The position numbers and the translations under genes are program-made. A stretch of DNA of 64,000 nucleotides from positions 70,928,680 to 70,992,679 of the forward strand of contig QCXZ01000137.1 of NCBI GenBank assembly GCA_025024175.1, given 5' to 3'. Each line of letters opens with the position of its first letter. Position 1 is the stretch's first letter. The notes below the pieces were generated by a model. That model saw only the letters and a list, made by a program, of their open reading frames with translations. It did no database searches and was not told the origin of the DNA. The DNA is from Rhyzopertha dominica (Eukaryota; Arthropoda; Insecta; Coleoptera; Bostrichidae). Shown here in pieces: positions 32,986 to 45,043 of the stretch.

Positions 32986-35900
32986 CACTACATTATTTGT
33001 TATTCAGAATATGTAAATTGATAGTAATCTCGAGTGTCGTTATGAGCCAACTTACCGTACCGTTGTCTGCAAAGGACGACAGTAAAAGACAAATCCTTTT
33101 CATGCAGTTCAGGATTTATCTGAAACATTTAACATGCAATCCGCGCTCTGTATCTCATTCTAAAAACAGATTACTTGGCAAACTAGCGATGACGGAAATT
33201 CAGACCAACCCACTTGTCGTGATCTCCATAAAACTAATTTCTCCCTCCGCAACTGCTAAACCAACTATTGAAAGGAGGCAAAAGACATTTAAGCCTTCCG
33301 TATAAATCTTTTGATCATTTATGCCAGCAGCTGTGCTTTCTACACGATTCCATAAATTCGAGATTCCCTTTCCCACATTTAATTATACAATGTCACTTTA
33401 ACTCGCGCAGCTCGACAAAGCTTTGCGGATTCAAATTTTTGCGTTTCGCAGACACCTTTGATGGCCAATCATCTGTCAGCAGTTCGGTCTTTATTACGTT
33501 CGCCGGAAACACATCTCTGTAGGTGTCATAAATAATGCATGGCTGAAAATTCAAATTTTCTGTATGTCGTTCGCCGTAAATGAAGGGACGTACGCTGCGA
33601 TGTACGTGATATTTGTAAATCGTATTTCCTCGGCTTGACACCGAAACTGATAAACCTCGGCCCGGATAAATATGCAAATAGGTGTCTCCGTGTCACCGGT
33701 TTCAAAAGTCCAACAAATTTGCACGGTTAACCAAGCGCCCTCTCCGGTAATTATTTCGCCGTGTTTACATCATATTTCACAGGGTTGCGTTAGTGTTTTG
33801 GATTGTCTTTATGGAAGAGTCCGCTTTCATGGAGCACTCCATGTAATTGAAAGCGTTGAATAAGGTAGTTTTGCTTGTCAGCGGCTACTATACTAATACT
33901 CATAAAAGCAGTTACACAAATACATATCTAATTGATAAAATACGCCAACAAAGGATCAACGCAGTACGGACAAGCGAAAGAAAATAAAGTAGGAGACCCT
34001 TCCAAAAGGTTTTATTAAAGGAAAACAGAAAACAAGTAAAATAAAAAATCCTATTTTTAGTATAGACCTATGTTAAATATATTTCTTTTCATTAAAGTTT
34101 CTTGTTTATCATGTTCGGATATACCGAGTTTCAATAAAGTACCCAACGCATAAAAAATTATAACAAGTAATTTAAGACTTAGGTACAAAGACGATCGAAA
34201 TAGAACAATCTGTTACTATGACAAGATATGACGACATTAAGGGTTAAAAAAACCAATATGTAGTTTGGCATATTAAAACAGCAAAATAGACACAATTGAA
34301 AACATTAGTATTTAACATGTGCATAAAATGACGTAGGCAAGCAAATGTTCAACGTGTGATCAGTGAATTTAGAACTCAACACACTTAATCGATCCATATG
34401 CGCACCAAAACATTGTTCGAGGTTGTAACATGGGTTAAATGATACAAAGTTGACAGTGACAAATCTCAAACGAAATATTTACAGTGATAGTTCTCGAAGA
34501 AGTAATTTAAATCTGTGATCAGCATGTTTAATTAAAATGCTGCATCGAATTGAGACTTAACGAATCCAAATTTTAATTATAACAGTGTTTCATAACCTAC
34601 CCAGGACATATATTTATATTTAATTTAATAATACTTGTAGTAAATTACTTTTAAATTGTGATCGTCTTGCTCTTTAGTAGGACCAAAAATTACGTTGTGA
34701 TTGAATTAGTTATATATGTATTATGTAGTTCTGTAACGGAAAGGTAAACAAAAAGACATAATTCGGTGTAACATATATATAGTATACTTTACACCGAAAA
34801 GCTGAAGAGTACTTACAATAGACTGAAGAAAAACCGCAGGAAAAGCTCCGGTCTTTACACAGTAAATATGTGCCATATTTATCTATGAAGAATAGATTTG
34901 CATTGTAGTAAATTAAGCAAGACCTGAATTTACTACATTGCATCATAAATTGTTGGAGGGGACTCCTCAAAAAAGCCAGGTATGTAGCAGGGGCCTGAAT
35001 GTGTATCCTGAAAAACAAATATAATTGTTTAATTGGGGGTCAATGGTAGAATCACGCTGGCCAATAATGTTTGTTGTTGCTGTGGAGAAAATGTAGGATT
35101 AAGCTGTAAAGAAATTATTAAACACCGAAAACAAGTGAAAAGACAGAAATTTACAGAAACTATACATCGCAAGGAAAAGAAGGGAAAATATTAAAACAAC
35201 ATAAGAGCACAAACAAAACAAAAAAGTAAAATACACATACACATAATGTAGGGCGGGGAATACGTATAAAAGAGACAGTAAACGACGTCTCGGCATTTTG
35301 TGCATGGAGACGCTACGCTGCCATCGCACTGCCTTGTGTTCGAAGGAAATGAAGCCTTTTTAGCTTTGAGAGCACCTTCGTTTTAGGATATTCTTGGTAG
35401 CCTTGCAGCCTCTGATCTCTGCTAAAGGCATTGACAACAAGAAGGATGATTTGCATAAATCACCTAAATGACACAGTAAATAAATTCAGAAAACAAATAC
35501 ATATATAACTAGCACGAATATTTTCCGAAACTGACGGTAGTAATAAGATATTATTATTATACTACATACGAAGATTTTTACCAAAGGGAGCGAGCTCGGT
35601 TTCGAATTAGACTACCACAAAATCACCTAGTTCACACGGGACGTGATAGTGACAAAACGTTACTTAACTCGGAGAGTTCGAGCTTGGCTTGGATTCAACC
35701 TACCACAAGGTCATTTAGTCTGCAAGAGACTTAACGTCAGCAGGTGAGAGATTAAGCTTTTTATACGTTTCTCGCGACCATATGGTAGGTCGACGCCAAC
35801 ATATGTGCGCGTTCGTGACTTTCTTCCGAGCTGAAAGTGGTGGAGACATCAGGCAAGACCGTAATTGTATGCAACATAATAATAAAAAGGGGTGGTGTGC

Positions 35901-35989
35901 TTCAGTAGGTTATGGCATTAGGTCATGAAGAAGTTTGTCATTTGTTTAACATGGCACACCAAAACAGAGCTCATGTTGCATTTCATTCG
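32986..35989. other. Unassigned DNA; balanced block 33000-33850
   Basis: No gene recognised. 33000-33850 is non-repetitive and less AT-rich, with short overlapping frames on both strands (33268-33522, 33393-33677) that lack motifs. 35260-35290 has a TATAAAAG box but no coding sequence follows. Confidence 0.45.
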
Positions 35990-36680
35990 GAATTAAACGA
36001 CGACACAAAATTAAACGTTTAATTAGAGGGCGAAGAAAATCCGAACCAGGGAAGTAAACAACAACGTACACCACTCGACATGGGTAAACTTTATTAAAAA
36101 GGGAAAATTTCATCCTTATAAGATACGATTGATCCATGAACCTTAGATGACGATCTTGATCGACGTTTACAATTTTTCGAGGTGCTGCTGAGAAGATCTT
36201 ATAAAGACGTTAACTTTTTAAATCGACACTGAATTCATGAAGTACCCGCGCAACTTCCTCATCAGAGGCTTAATGTTTTGGCCAGGCATCATTGGTCAAG
36301 GCATTATGGGTCCTTACTTTTTAATTTATTTAGAATTTCTCAGAGATTATTTCGCATATGAATACATTTGGCTCCAGCAAAATGATGCACACTTCGGGTT
36401 GGTGATACGTCGCTTCCTTGATGACGTGTTTGCCAGTAGAATGATAGGTTGCAGGGCAGTTGTAAAATGGTCACCCCCCATCTCTCCGATTTCACTGCTT
36501 TAGATTTTTTCTCTGGGGGGTAATTTAAAAAGTAGAGTATACGTAGACCGTACACACACATACACAAGTTGTAAATGGACAGCAGTTCAAACATTCGGGA
36601 GTGCAAAATGTTTTTTTTAGCTAATTCTAAACCTTGTTATTTCATTAAACGGCGAGACCAACTTCACTTGATGATGTATT
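35990..36680 (+). pseudogene. Tc1/mariner-superfamily transposase remnant (same type as 57329-58406)
   Basis: Pieces in order: KKGKFHPYKIRLIHE at about 36095-36140; DDDLDRRLQFFEVL at about 36150-36190; a gap where the first catalytic Asp region is lost; GIIGQGIMGPYF, YLEFLRDYF and IWLQQNDAHFGLV (second catalytic region, with two residues missing relative to relatives); RRFLDDVFASRMIGC and VVKWSP; then FTALDFF and NLKSRVY in shifted frames. This order matches the transposase at 57329-58406 (RLFHN, QQDGALPHSAV, RWIGSRG, SPDMTPFD). No termini were identified. It is dead through deletions and shifts. Confidence 0.7.
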
Positions 36681-38074
36681 TAATTTTATATTTGACCTTT
36701 ATATTTATGCACATATTGAATAGCTATTTTTCCAGTTGATTGATTGGTAGAGATGATAATATAAGCTCGAATGACAACAAATGCATTTGATTTAAAAAAA
36801 ATTGGTCGTATTTTCGACATAATAGCAGACTTTTGTTTCATCTTAAAAGAACTCTCATGCGTTACTTTATCGATACTGTATGCATAGCTATGGTAAAAAT
36901 ATGTTTGGGGTTAGCATTAAATAATATAATCACCAATTAGAAGCCTTTATTCTTTTGAAACTAGAAGTATCTTGACAGTATCTGCTTTAGCATTGTTTGC
37001 AGTCTTCTGTTTACATATCTGAGTTCGAGTCTTACCCTTGAAAACATTTGTTTTTTTTATTGTGACTCTACTTTTACCTACAAAAGTTTATTGGTATTAA
37101 AGGTAAATATTAGATATCACGAACGACCTATGCTTCTTGTTGAAGACTTTAATAAAGAAGTGTAATTTTTTTAGTATTTTTAGAGATAGCGCCATTACTT
37201 AAAATGAAGTGGTACGCTTATAAACGGGAGGCTTTAAAAATATATAATTTAGTCTTGTTTATTCAGTAGCGTGTGAGGCGTTATGTAATTTGCAGCTTAT
37301 CATAAAGCGCAAACTGGATTGCATTCTCGCACCCTCCAAACACTCGCCCCACTAAGCTATAAAATACCATGCAAAATTATGTCTCAAGGCGCTTCCGTCC
37401 ATTATCACGGTGAAGGCTTTATTAGTGGATGAAGCTTTAATTAAAGCATACTTGACAAGATCAAAATCCTATTGTTTGAAGTCGTTTTATTAATGATATA
37501 ATGTGATAACGCCGGCATTATTGGATATTGGAAGCTTAAGAGGAGGAAACAAAAACTCTAAGGCCCCTTGAAAAGAACGTTGCAAAAACGAGCTTGGAAG
37601 TATAATTAGCCACTGCTCGTAGAGCAGCAAAATATAAGTACGTTGTTTGAAGCTGCTTTAATAATCAAAGCCTTCTTTGTAGGCAGAACGTTAAGAAGTC
37701 AAATGAGGCTATATCTTATACAGCTTTTTACCAGCTAAATATTACGCCGACTAAGAGCATTATTCTCAGAGATAAATTTAAATGTACATACATCATGCAG
37801 AATGGAAACATACCCAGAAGTAAATTTTCGAATGTCGTTAGTTATTTCCTTTTGCATTTAGAATTAACCAATAAAATAATGGAATCATTTTCAAAATTCA
37901 AGAAGTGATAATAAAAACGAATTATTTCCTGTAACTTCAAAACAAATCTTGTAATTGGTAAGAAATTACTATTTACTAAACATTTCATTTTTTTCAAATC
38001 AAATTAACATAAAAACACAGTATTCAAGCTTTCTTGTTATGCTCTTGTGTGATGGACTTCTTGGCTGTTGACAG
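36681..38074. other. Unassigned AT-rich DNA
   Basis: No gene or repeat could be supported. Confidence 0.5.
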
Positions 38075-38142
38075 TTTATTCTCGATATTAATTCTTTATT
38101 GGGGTAGGTAGCCAGGGGAGAAATCCGACCTTTATACTTTAT

Positions 38143-38180
38143 CCAAGCTTTCGGACATAGTTCTGTCCTTCATCAATGCT
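38143..38180 (-). ncRNA. Hammerhead-like core at PLE left terminus
   Basis: On the minus strand: TTGATGA, A, stem II GGACA with TGTCC around GAACTA, then GAAAGCTTGG. The initial C of the first box is T. The AGCU palindrome after GAA matches the core at 47173-47211. Confidence 0.45.
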
Positions 38181-38340
38181 ATATGATCAATAACCCAATC
38201 ACTGACTGTAGAAATTACAATCTACAGATGCTTTTTTCTCGTAACTATGTAAATCCATAGTATATCGCTAAGTTCTTAGCGAATACTTCTGAAGAACTAC
38301 ACAGGGAAAATATCTTTACACGTTCTCAATTCCAAACACT

Positions 38341-38703
38341 TTGTAAGTATTCTATCCGAACTGACCCTCGCCCAGGAGACATTCTGGTCAGTTTCGATGT
38401 CACGTGTTCACTCTGGAATCCGTGACGATCATCCGTCAATTATCATCCCGGGATAATCAGCCTGATATATTCGCAGGCTTGGTCGAAAAATGTCTTACGT
38501 ACCTCTACGTGTTTCACATTTCATGGTCAATTCTACCGGCAAATTACATCTATACATCTATATAATACATCTAAATACATCTATGGGTTCCCCATTGTCA
38601 CCAGTAGTGACAAACATATTCATAGAAGCTTTTGAACTAATAGCTTTAGAGTCATCAGACCTCAAACCTAAAATCTGGCTTGGTTATGTCGACGACACTT
38701 TCT
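38341..38703 (+). pseudogene. PLE reverse transcriptase, palm region
   Basis: Translation in changing frames gives PGDILVSFDVT (first catalytic Asp block), then KCLTYLYV, and from about 38576 TSMGSPLSPVVTNIFIEAF, with KIWLGYVDDTF (the YVDD active site). This is the Penelope palm: G-SPLSPVVANIF-E-FE and YVDDTF. At least two frameshifts separate the blocks. The sequence leaves the family immediately after YVDDTF, where the short inverted segment begins. Confidence 0.8.
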
Positions 38704-39369
38704 ACCATGGATGTATAAAAGAGGGGATCCAGCTTTTCACATTCTAAACTGATGCCAAATGTGATCACAGTCTAAGCGTTTGTTAGTAGAAAACATTGGA
38801 TCGTCCAGTTGACCAGTTGTGTATGTCCAATGACTAAGCTTCATGTTCACGGTCACACACCATTTGGGCGTTTGCGTGTTTGTTTTTATTTGGTTTTATG
38901 ATGTGCAAGACGCAGGGAATGATTTCCATATAATTGTTAACGGTAGCAGTGATAAGATGATCAGGCAGTGTCAAATGTGCAGAAAGATTGATATACGTTA
39001 ACCCAATGTTTCATTTCACAGGTATGTAACACCCAAGTAGTATTTAAGGTTAAGATTCATAGGCGCGCGGTATTTAAATTGTTTATTATGCCGATATTTT
39101 ACAACACTACTATTGAAAGATGAATTGTTTACTAGTGTATAACAAAAAAAAATGAATTTTATATGTGTGCATAAATCATATTCATACAATACTTTTTCCT
39201 ATCTATTATTTTTAGGTTTCCGAAGCATACTGAAGAATGCAAATTACGGCACGCCAATGCCGCGGAAAGAAAACAAAGTTTGTTATTGCGCTAACTTCAC
39301 GCCAGTTAGATGTTGGATTCACAACAATGCGCTTTCTGTCAATGAGATGCGGTATCCCCTCTTTTATAC

Positions 39370-39680
39370 ATCCATGCTTTCTACTCTGTCTATCGCAAAG
39401 CCATTCATACAGATCGGCATGCGTCTTCTGATCACCATATGTCACAAAAGCGTTCTGACCGCGCTGTATAAATTTCTGAACCGGACAAACAAAGTGAATT
39501 GCAACACTTACGCATCAGTCTGGCCAACAACGGGTATAATAATCGTGAAATACAATTTGCAATTAATGGTCATCTTTACCCCAAATACAAACTAACTTTC
39601 GAACGCCTAAATTATAGATCGACAGCTTTAGTTCACTATGTTCAAGGCGTGATAGACAGAATTAGCAAAAATTCTTAAGA
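39370..39680 (+). pseudogene. PLE reverse transcriptase, post-palm and thumb
   Basis: In one frame: FYSVYRKAIHTDRHASSDH, QKRSD, a TAA, then EPDKQSELQHLRISLANNG, NNREIQFAINGHLYPKY and ALVHYVQGVIDRISKNS before a stop. The VYRK-THTDR, HLR-L-NGY and Y-GV-DRIS motifs are typical of PLE RT between palm and endonuclease. The homologous piece at 53092-53416 shares them in the same order. Confidence 0.75.
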
Positions 39681-39839
39681 AAGAATTCATTCAGCTCCGT
39701 TCGAAAATATCAGATTCTTCCATCTTCGAAGGACAAAATAAATTCTCTATCTTTTTTCTTTCCTCCATGGGATTTGATTTCGCTCGGACGTGTTTCTCGC
39801 GTTAGGTTTGTACCACATTCCATACTCCTTATTCCTGTC

Positions 39840-39876
39840 CTGATGATGCACCTCATAAGTGCGGGCGAAACGTCAA
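39840..39876 (+). ncRNA. Hammerhead-like core at PLE 3-prime end
   Basis: CTGATGA (intact first box), T, GCAC-CTCATAA-GTGC, then GGGC and GAAACGTC. The stem alternatives are GCAC/GUGC or, as in the homologous core at 53642-53683, pairing of GCAC with GGGC (one mismatch). Stem I pairing is poor. Confidence 0.5.
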
Positions 39877-40798
39877 CCTTAGTCCGATATCAGACGTAGT
39901 ATAACCAAAAAAAGACTAAGATTTCAAGATGTAACTCTAGCCACGAAAAATATGAAGGAAAGTAGACATATTATGTAAATCCAGTCTGGCATGAAATGTC
40001 AAAAAGATAAAATAGGTGGTGTATTACATGAATGATTGATTGATATATAATATCATGATGATGGTTACAGTAGTAATGTTGGTAAAACTTTAAAAATATG
40101 GCAATGCATGCATCTATTCAGGCATTCGGTATAATATTATATAACAAAGGCATGAATTTTCTTACAGGTATTAAAGTAATATGCATTTTTGTATCCTTTT
40201 CGCTTTATTTACTCACTAACGTATCTTTAAAAATGCAAGTATATTATATTCCGTATATGCATAGTGACTGCGATAATTTAGAATGGGAGGACCTCATGGG
40301 GGCAATACGTTACCCCTCAGGCGTTTATATATAACCTATTAAAAATAAACATGAAATATTACGTAAAGACTATCACGCAATGCAGAACAGCACGTAAGCC
40401 TGGTGTCAACTCTTCCATTGTAATCGATTTAGCAGCTCAGTTGTGCCACTCACTTTAGTTAAACCTATATACACAACAAGACTACATAAGACGCATTCTG
40501 TGCGGTGTGATCGCTTTCATTTTGTACTATGTCAAATTATACGAACCAATTTACACGCTAATTCGTGTTAGAAAGAGAGAACCCTGGCTTGCTTGGTCCG
40601 TTTTTTTAATAAACGCCCGTTACAATATGTGCAAATTGCAATGTTTTTCATGTATCCTAAAATTGGCGGTACGTGAGAGTTCTCGTCGTCAATCATTCAA
40701 AGGGTTTTTAACTTACGACCATATTATCAGGCATACTTTTCATGAACTTTTTATCTCACACAGTGAGATATTCAATATTCAATATAAGTACGTACATC

Positions 40799-40817
40799 TT
40801 AGGTCAGGTCAGGTCAG
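40799..40817 (+). repeat. Short telomere-like tract
   Basis: TTAGG, TCAGG, TCAGG and TCAG in a row. It is the second such tract in the window (see 25530-25559). Confidence 0.5.
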
Positions 40818-41643
40818 CTACTATATTGAACCAAGCCAAAGTCTGGCAAGTAGATCGTTGGAAGCAATGGGCAGTAAAAAGGTGAAAATACGCAAATTAT
40901 AAATAAGGTTAAAAATGTACATAGCCTGTACTTTAAATAGTTTAGAAAAATCTTATTAAATACTTCCAATGCTACTATTTATTCAACACAATTCGAAGGA
41001 ATTTATGTATTTTTATAGAAACCTAAACTGAAGTTATTATATTATGTTTTGGACGGTCAAGATGAGAGAAATTCATAGACGTTAAAAGATACACGCTGTT
41101 TCATTAAACAAAAATGTATTGTACCTAGGAAAATATTATTTTTAATAAAAAAAAGAAAATACTATTTTATGCTGCGTCAAAAACAATAAATTCCTGGTGG
41201 CTGTATATTGGTTACGTCTACAAATTTCACATGAACATGACGTCTATCTTCAGTATGTGGTAGAGAAGGTAGTTAACTTGGAGCTTGCATGATTATGACA
41301 AAGATTAATCGTGCAAATGATTCTATTTCATTGGGCTTCTCCAATGGACTCAAATGCTCATTGGGCAATACAAGTAGGTTTTTGTACTTTTACAGAATGT
41401 ACCAATCTACTATATAATTCATAAAACTACCACTAGATGACCCATTATCGATTTTCTCAAAACGACCCCAAAGTGCAGTGAAAGACCCGTCCACGTCAAA
41501 AAACACCCAAACGCGTTTAGGACAGATGTTGTAGTAATCGAGATACAAACATCGATAGAAATTAAAAAAATGCCCTGAATGTCTGAAATGAATCCACTTA
41601 GGTAGATAAGATAGTGACATCTACATTTATTAAAATGCATGTC

Positions 41644-41745
41644 CATGCTGTGCTGTCTGCACCGCAACCAACTGCAGATAGATTTATTTCGCTATCATTA
41701 TAGCTCATCAGCGCAGTTTAGGTCTAGTGCAGACAGCACGGCATA
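41644..41745. repeat. Short inverted repeat around GTGCTGTCTGCAC
   Basis: GTGCTGTCTGCAC at 41650-41662 and its exact complement at 41727-41739, with partial extension to about 18-20 bases, separated by 64 bases. It could fold as a hairpin. No other element signature is seen. Confidence 0.5.
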
Positions 41746-43580
41746 GCACTGGTTTTGCCTATATACCAAAGCAATGGTATGATGTAAGTAAGAATTTAGG
41801 AAGGCAATGCCATCTGTCAGCATTACACTGACATGATGACAAAGCCACCTAGCTGCCTTAACGCCTTAACCAAAATAGCCCATTATTTTTTTATTTATAT
41901 TGATACAGTCGGGAGTACTTTTGCATAGTTCCTAGTACTAAATCTACAAGTTTAAGCAGTGGACTGCAATTACGAACTAGTTACACGTAATGGCAATTCG
42001 CCCAGTAGACCTAGGCAAAATGTCAGACACTTTGATGCAATTTCATCAATATCAACATTTCAATTTAAATTTCTAAGAAATAAAGGGTGCTTTTTCATGC
42101 CCGTTGGATGTGCTCCAGCAAATGGGTGGTGTGATTCCAAAAGTATGTCATTCAAACTCCCCTGAATCAATCACTTTCTGTCTTTTACTTCAGTATTAGG
42201 AACACATATATTGCACACAATTTTCACATTTCATGGTGAGATTAAACGCGCAATATCACAAGTACCTAAATTGCAGTTTCAAGTAGTTAAAATTCAGGTT
42301 AATGCTAATAAGGGGGATTCCGCTTGGAAGTTACCTTTCCACTTGTGTTATTCCGGCCCGACATATTTTTGTATAATTTCCGGCAAAACAAGCAAAGTGA
42401 CTTTCATTTGGAGTTCAAAGCGGAAAGTTCGAACGTGGGGCAGGCACGAATGGAAATCTAATTAGTAAAAAAAGGCACAACACCTTTCGACATTTCCGCC
42501 GCTTGGCGGGCTACACCCGGAAAGCAATTTTCTTCTCGGCTACTTGCAAACGGCGGTGTAGCTATGCCTCGAATTGTGCACGGAAAAATTTAATAAAAGT
42601 CCGAATGAAAATGTTGACATATGTTTCGCGGAGCACTTCTTGCAAATGTTTCTGAAATTGCGGCGTGTCCTTGCGCCGCTCCTAGCTTTAATTCGGTTTC
42701 TTCGGGAATTAAAACGGGCGAAAATCGCTGGTAAAATATTTGCTTTAAATTAATTTTCTACGTCTTCTTTCGAGATGTCTAATTAAATATGATGGCAGTT
42801 GTAATGTGAACGGCACGTGCCTGAATATTAAAATCGCAGGATTTTCATTAGCGGCTGTGTTTGGCAGCTGATCGCGCTTCACCGGTCAAATCGGCCTACA
42901 GAATTCTATTTCCTTAGATAAATTTTCAGGGTTATATTCGGCGACGGTATTATATTGAGAAAATTTCGTCGTTTAGGCTTAGCAAACGGAAACGTAGCTT
43001 TTAATTAAGCGGGGAAATTACTTTTCGTTCAGAAATTGGCGTTTTCAATAAAAACCTGAATATAACACGGAGATTAATTTTAATTTTAGTTCTATCCAAA
43101 GGTGTCGGTAATATCTGGGTATTTGAAATATACTTCCGTGGGTAAAAGCCATAGGACAAGCGTATCAAATCCAGTTATCGTAGAAAACGTTTTACTAACA
43201 TTTACATAAAAATAAAAATAGATCCTATGTCTGACAGATTTCTTTTAAACGTCATTAAGGGGCAGTCGTTCCGTTATGTAGCTTGTGTAAATCCCATTCG
43301 TAAGAGTTATTGGGGCGTTGTTATTTAATGAGATGTATTAGTCAAAATATTATCATATTTCTTGTCCGTAATAAGAGTAGGTACCTATATTTTTACTCTA
43401 TGTTGTAAAAGATTGACTAAAACGAAGCTACAAATTGTTCAACGGACACAAAAAAAATCAGCAATTTAAAACCAATGAAAAGCAATTATCGTCAGTTTCA
43501 GCTCGAATGGAGTGTGGATTCGGAGAATAGTGCTTAATACCTGAAATGGGAAAGTAAATTATAAAAAGTAAAGTGGAACA

Positions 43581-44441
43581 ATGAAAGCGGTCAGTTGGAA
43601 CAAAAAACTAGATGGCAGGAAGGATAAGAAAACTATGGACAAAGACCAGGCAATGACAAGGGACACGAGTAGAGAAGATAGGTACAGTGATGCAACTATG
43701 AAAGTCAAAGGTAAAAAACAACAAAACGGAAAAGGTGAAATAGGATTAAGGTTGATAAAGGAAAATAATCTGGGGGTGGCAAAGCTATGCAAGGGATTTG
43801 GGCATATCAGACTGGGAACATGGAACGTGAGGGGGCTAAATTCAGAGGGTGCACTAAAAAATTTGGTCCTAGAAATAAATAAAGTAAATTTTGATATAGT
43901 AGCTCTGCAGGAAACAAAGCAAATGGGAACAAATATTGTGGAACTAGGAGATTATATGTACTTCAATAGTGGAGGGTCAAATAGAATGTTGGGAACGGGC
44001 TTTATTGTAAACAAAAAACTGAAAACTGCGATAGTAGATTTTAAGCCAATTTCAGACAGAATGTGCTGCATGCGAATTAGGGGTCGGTATCAGAAAATTG
44101 TACTGATAAACATTCATGCACCAACCGAAGAGGCCAGTATAGACAGAAAAGAAGATTATTACAGCCACCTAGATGTAGTTTATGAGGGACTGGCAAAATA
44201 TGATCTCAAAATCATACTGGGGGATGCTAATGCAAAAGTTGGGCAGGAAGAAATATACCTACCTACAATTGGCAAATACAGTAAGCACGAAGATACAAAT
44301 GAGAATGGACGATTATTAATTGACTTTGCTAAAGAGAAAGGGATGGTAATAAGGAGTACATACTTCCAGAAAAAAATATACATAAGGGTACATGGAGAGC
44401 ACCTGATGGTTCATACGTTAACCAGATTGATCATGTATTGA
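43581..44441 (+). pseudogene. LINE endonuclease domain
   Basis: Starts at the ATG at 43581 with a Lys-rich leader of about 75 residues. Then come LGTWNVRGLNSEG, FDIVALQETK (metal-binding Glu), MCCMRIRG, INIHAPTEE and IILGDANAKVG (catalytic Asp-Asn), and KGMVIRSTYF. After the A-run at about 44371-44377 the frame turns to noise. The true continuation (HKGTW-like block, QIDH) is read one frame over and enters the next segment. The domain is of the exonuclease-endonuclease-phosphatase fold and would nick target DNA for priming. The frameshift lies in a homopolymer, so a sequencing error is possible. Confidence 0.85.
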
Positions 44442-44998
44442 TTGACCAAGAAAAGTTTATTAAGGATATTAGGACATATAGAGGACCAGACGGAGATACT
44501 GACCATTTTTTGGTGGGTATAAAGCTGAAGCAGGAAATACCAGTGGAGAAGAACAATAAAAGGAAAACCAGACACATTAAAAAACGCATTGTACTAAATG
44601 AAGAGGAAGACAGGGAGCAGTACAGGGTCAAATGGGAGGAAATCTTAAAGTGTATGCCAGAAATAAATGATGTTGAGGTTCTTTGGAAGGACATTATGAA
44701 TAAGATCAGACATACAGCAGAAATATGTCAAAAACTAGGAGACAGTAAATATAAGAATTGGTATGACCTAGAATGTGAAAGTGAGATAAAAAAAAGACAA
44801 GAAGGGAGACTTAGGATGTTGAAGACGGAAGCAACTGCAGACAAGGAAGCTTACATCGAGCAAAGGAAAAGGTGTAAAAAAATACTGCGGGAAAAGAAAA
44901 GAAGATATAACGAAAAATTCATATTAGAAATAGAAGAAAATTACAAAAACAGGGAAGTAAGAAACCTTTACCGAGGAGTAAGAGATATAAGTGGTTAA
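44438..44998 (+). pseudogene. LINE endonuclease end and linker
   Basis: Same frame as the RT segment that follows. It opens with VLIDQEKFIKDIRTY and GDTDHFLVGIKLK: the terminal D-H of the endonuclease active site. A highly charged Lys/Glu/Arg-rich linker, probably coiled-coil, of about 140 residues follows. It ends at a TAA after RDISG. Immediately after the stop, VSRPVYYRDDRGDLV continues the protein, so the stop is a single-base nonsense change. Confidence 0.8.
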
Positions 44999-45043
44999 AA
45001 AGTTAGTAGGCCAGTCTACTACAGAGATGATAGAGGAGATTTA

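Larger units (their letters stand above)
38075..39935 (+). mobile_element. Penelope-like element with inverted terminal copy, rearranged
   Basis: The order is: an inverted PLE terminus (minus strand, 38075-38180, sharing GAAAGCTTGG and GGTCG-ATT-CCC with the terminus at 47173-47265); RT palm (38341-38703); an unrelated or unreadable 38736-39300 block; RT post-palm and thumb (39370-39680); a 3-prime terminus with a hammerhead-like core and the end block AAAGACTAAGATTTCAA (also at 53720). A segment of about 30 bases at 38705-38735 is the reverse complement of 39355-39390, so part of the element has been inverted or duplicated. No readable GIY-YIG domain remains. Confidence 0.7.
39936..43540. 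other. Unassigned DNA; less AT-rich block 42300-43080
   Basis: No gene recognised. The 131-codon frame 40507-40902 and the frame 42211-42465 have no known motif. 42300-43080 is non-repetitive, with a more balanced composition and several TAATTA-type homeodomain-like motifs; it may be host regulatory DNA. Confidence 0.45.

Noticed and set aside
40507..40902. 131-codon frame containing the TCAGG tract
   Set aside because: The frame has no domain, and part of it translates the telomere-like tract, which argues against coding.
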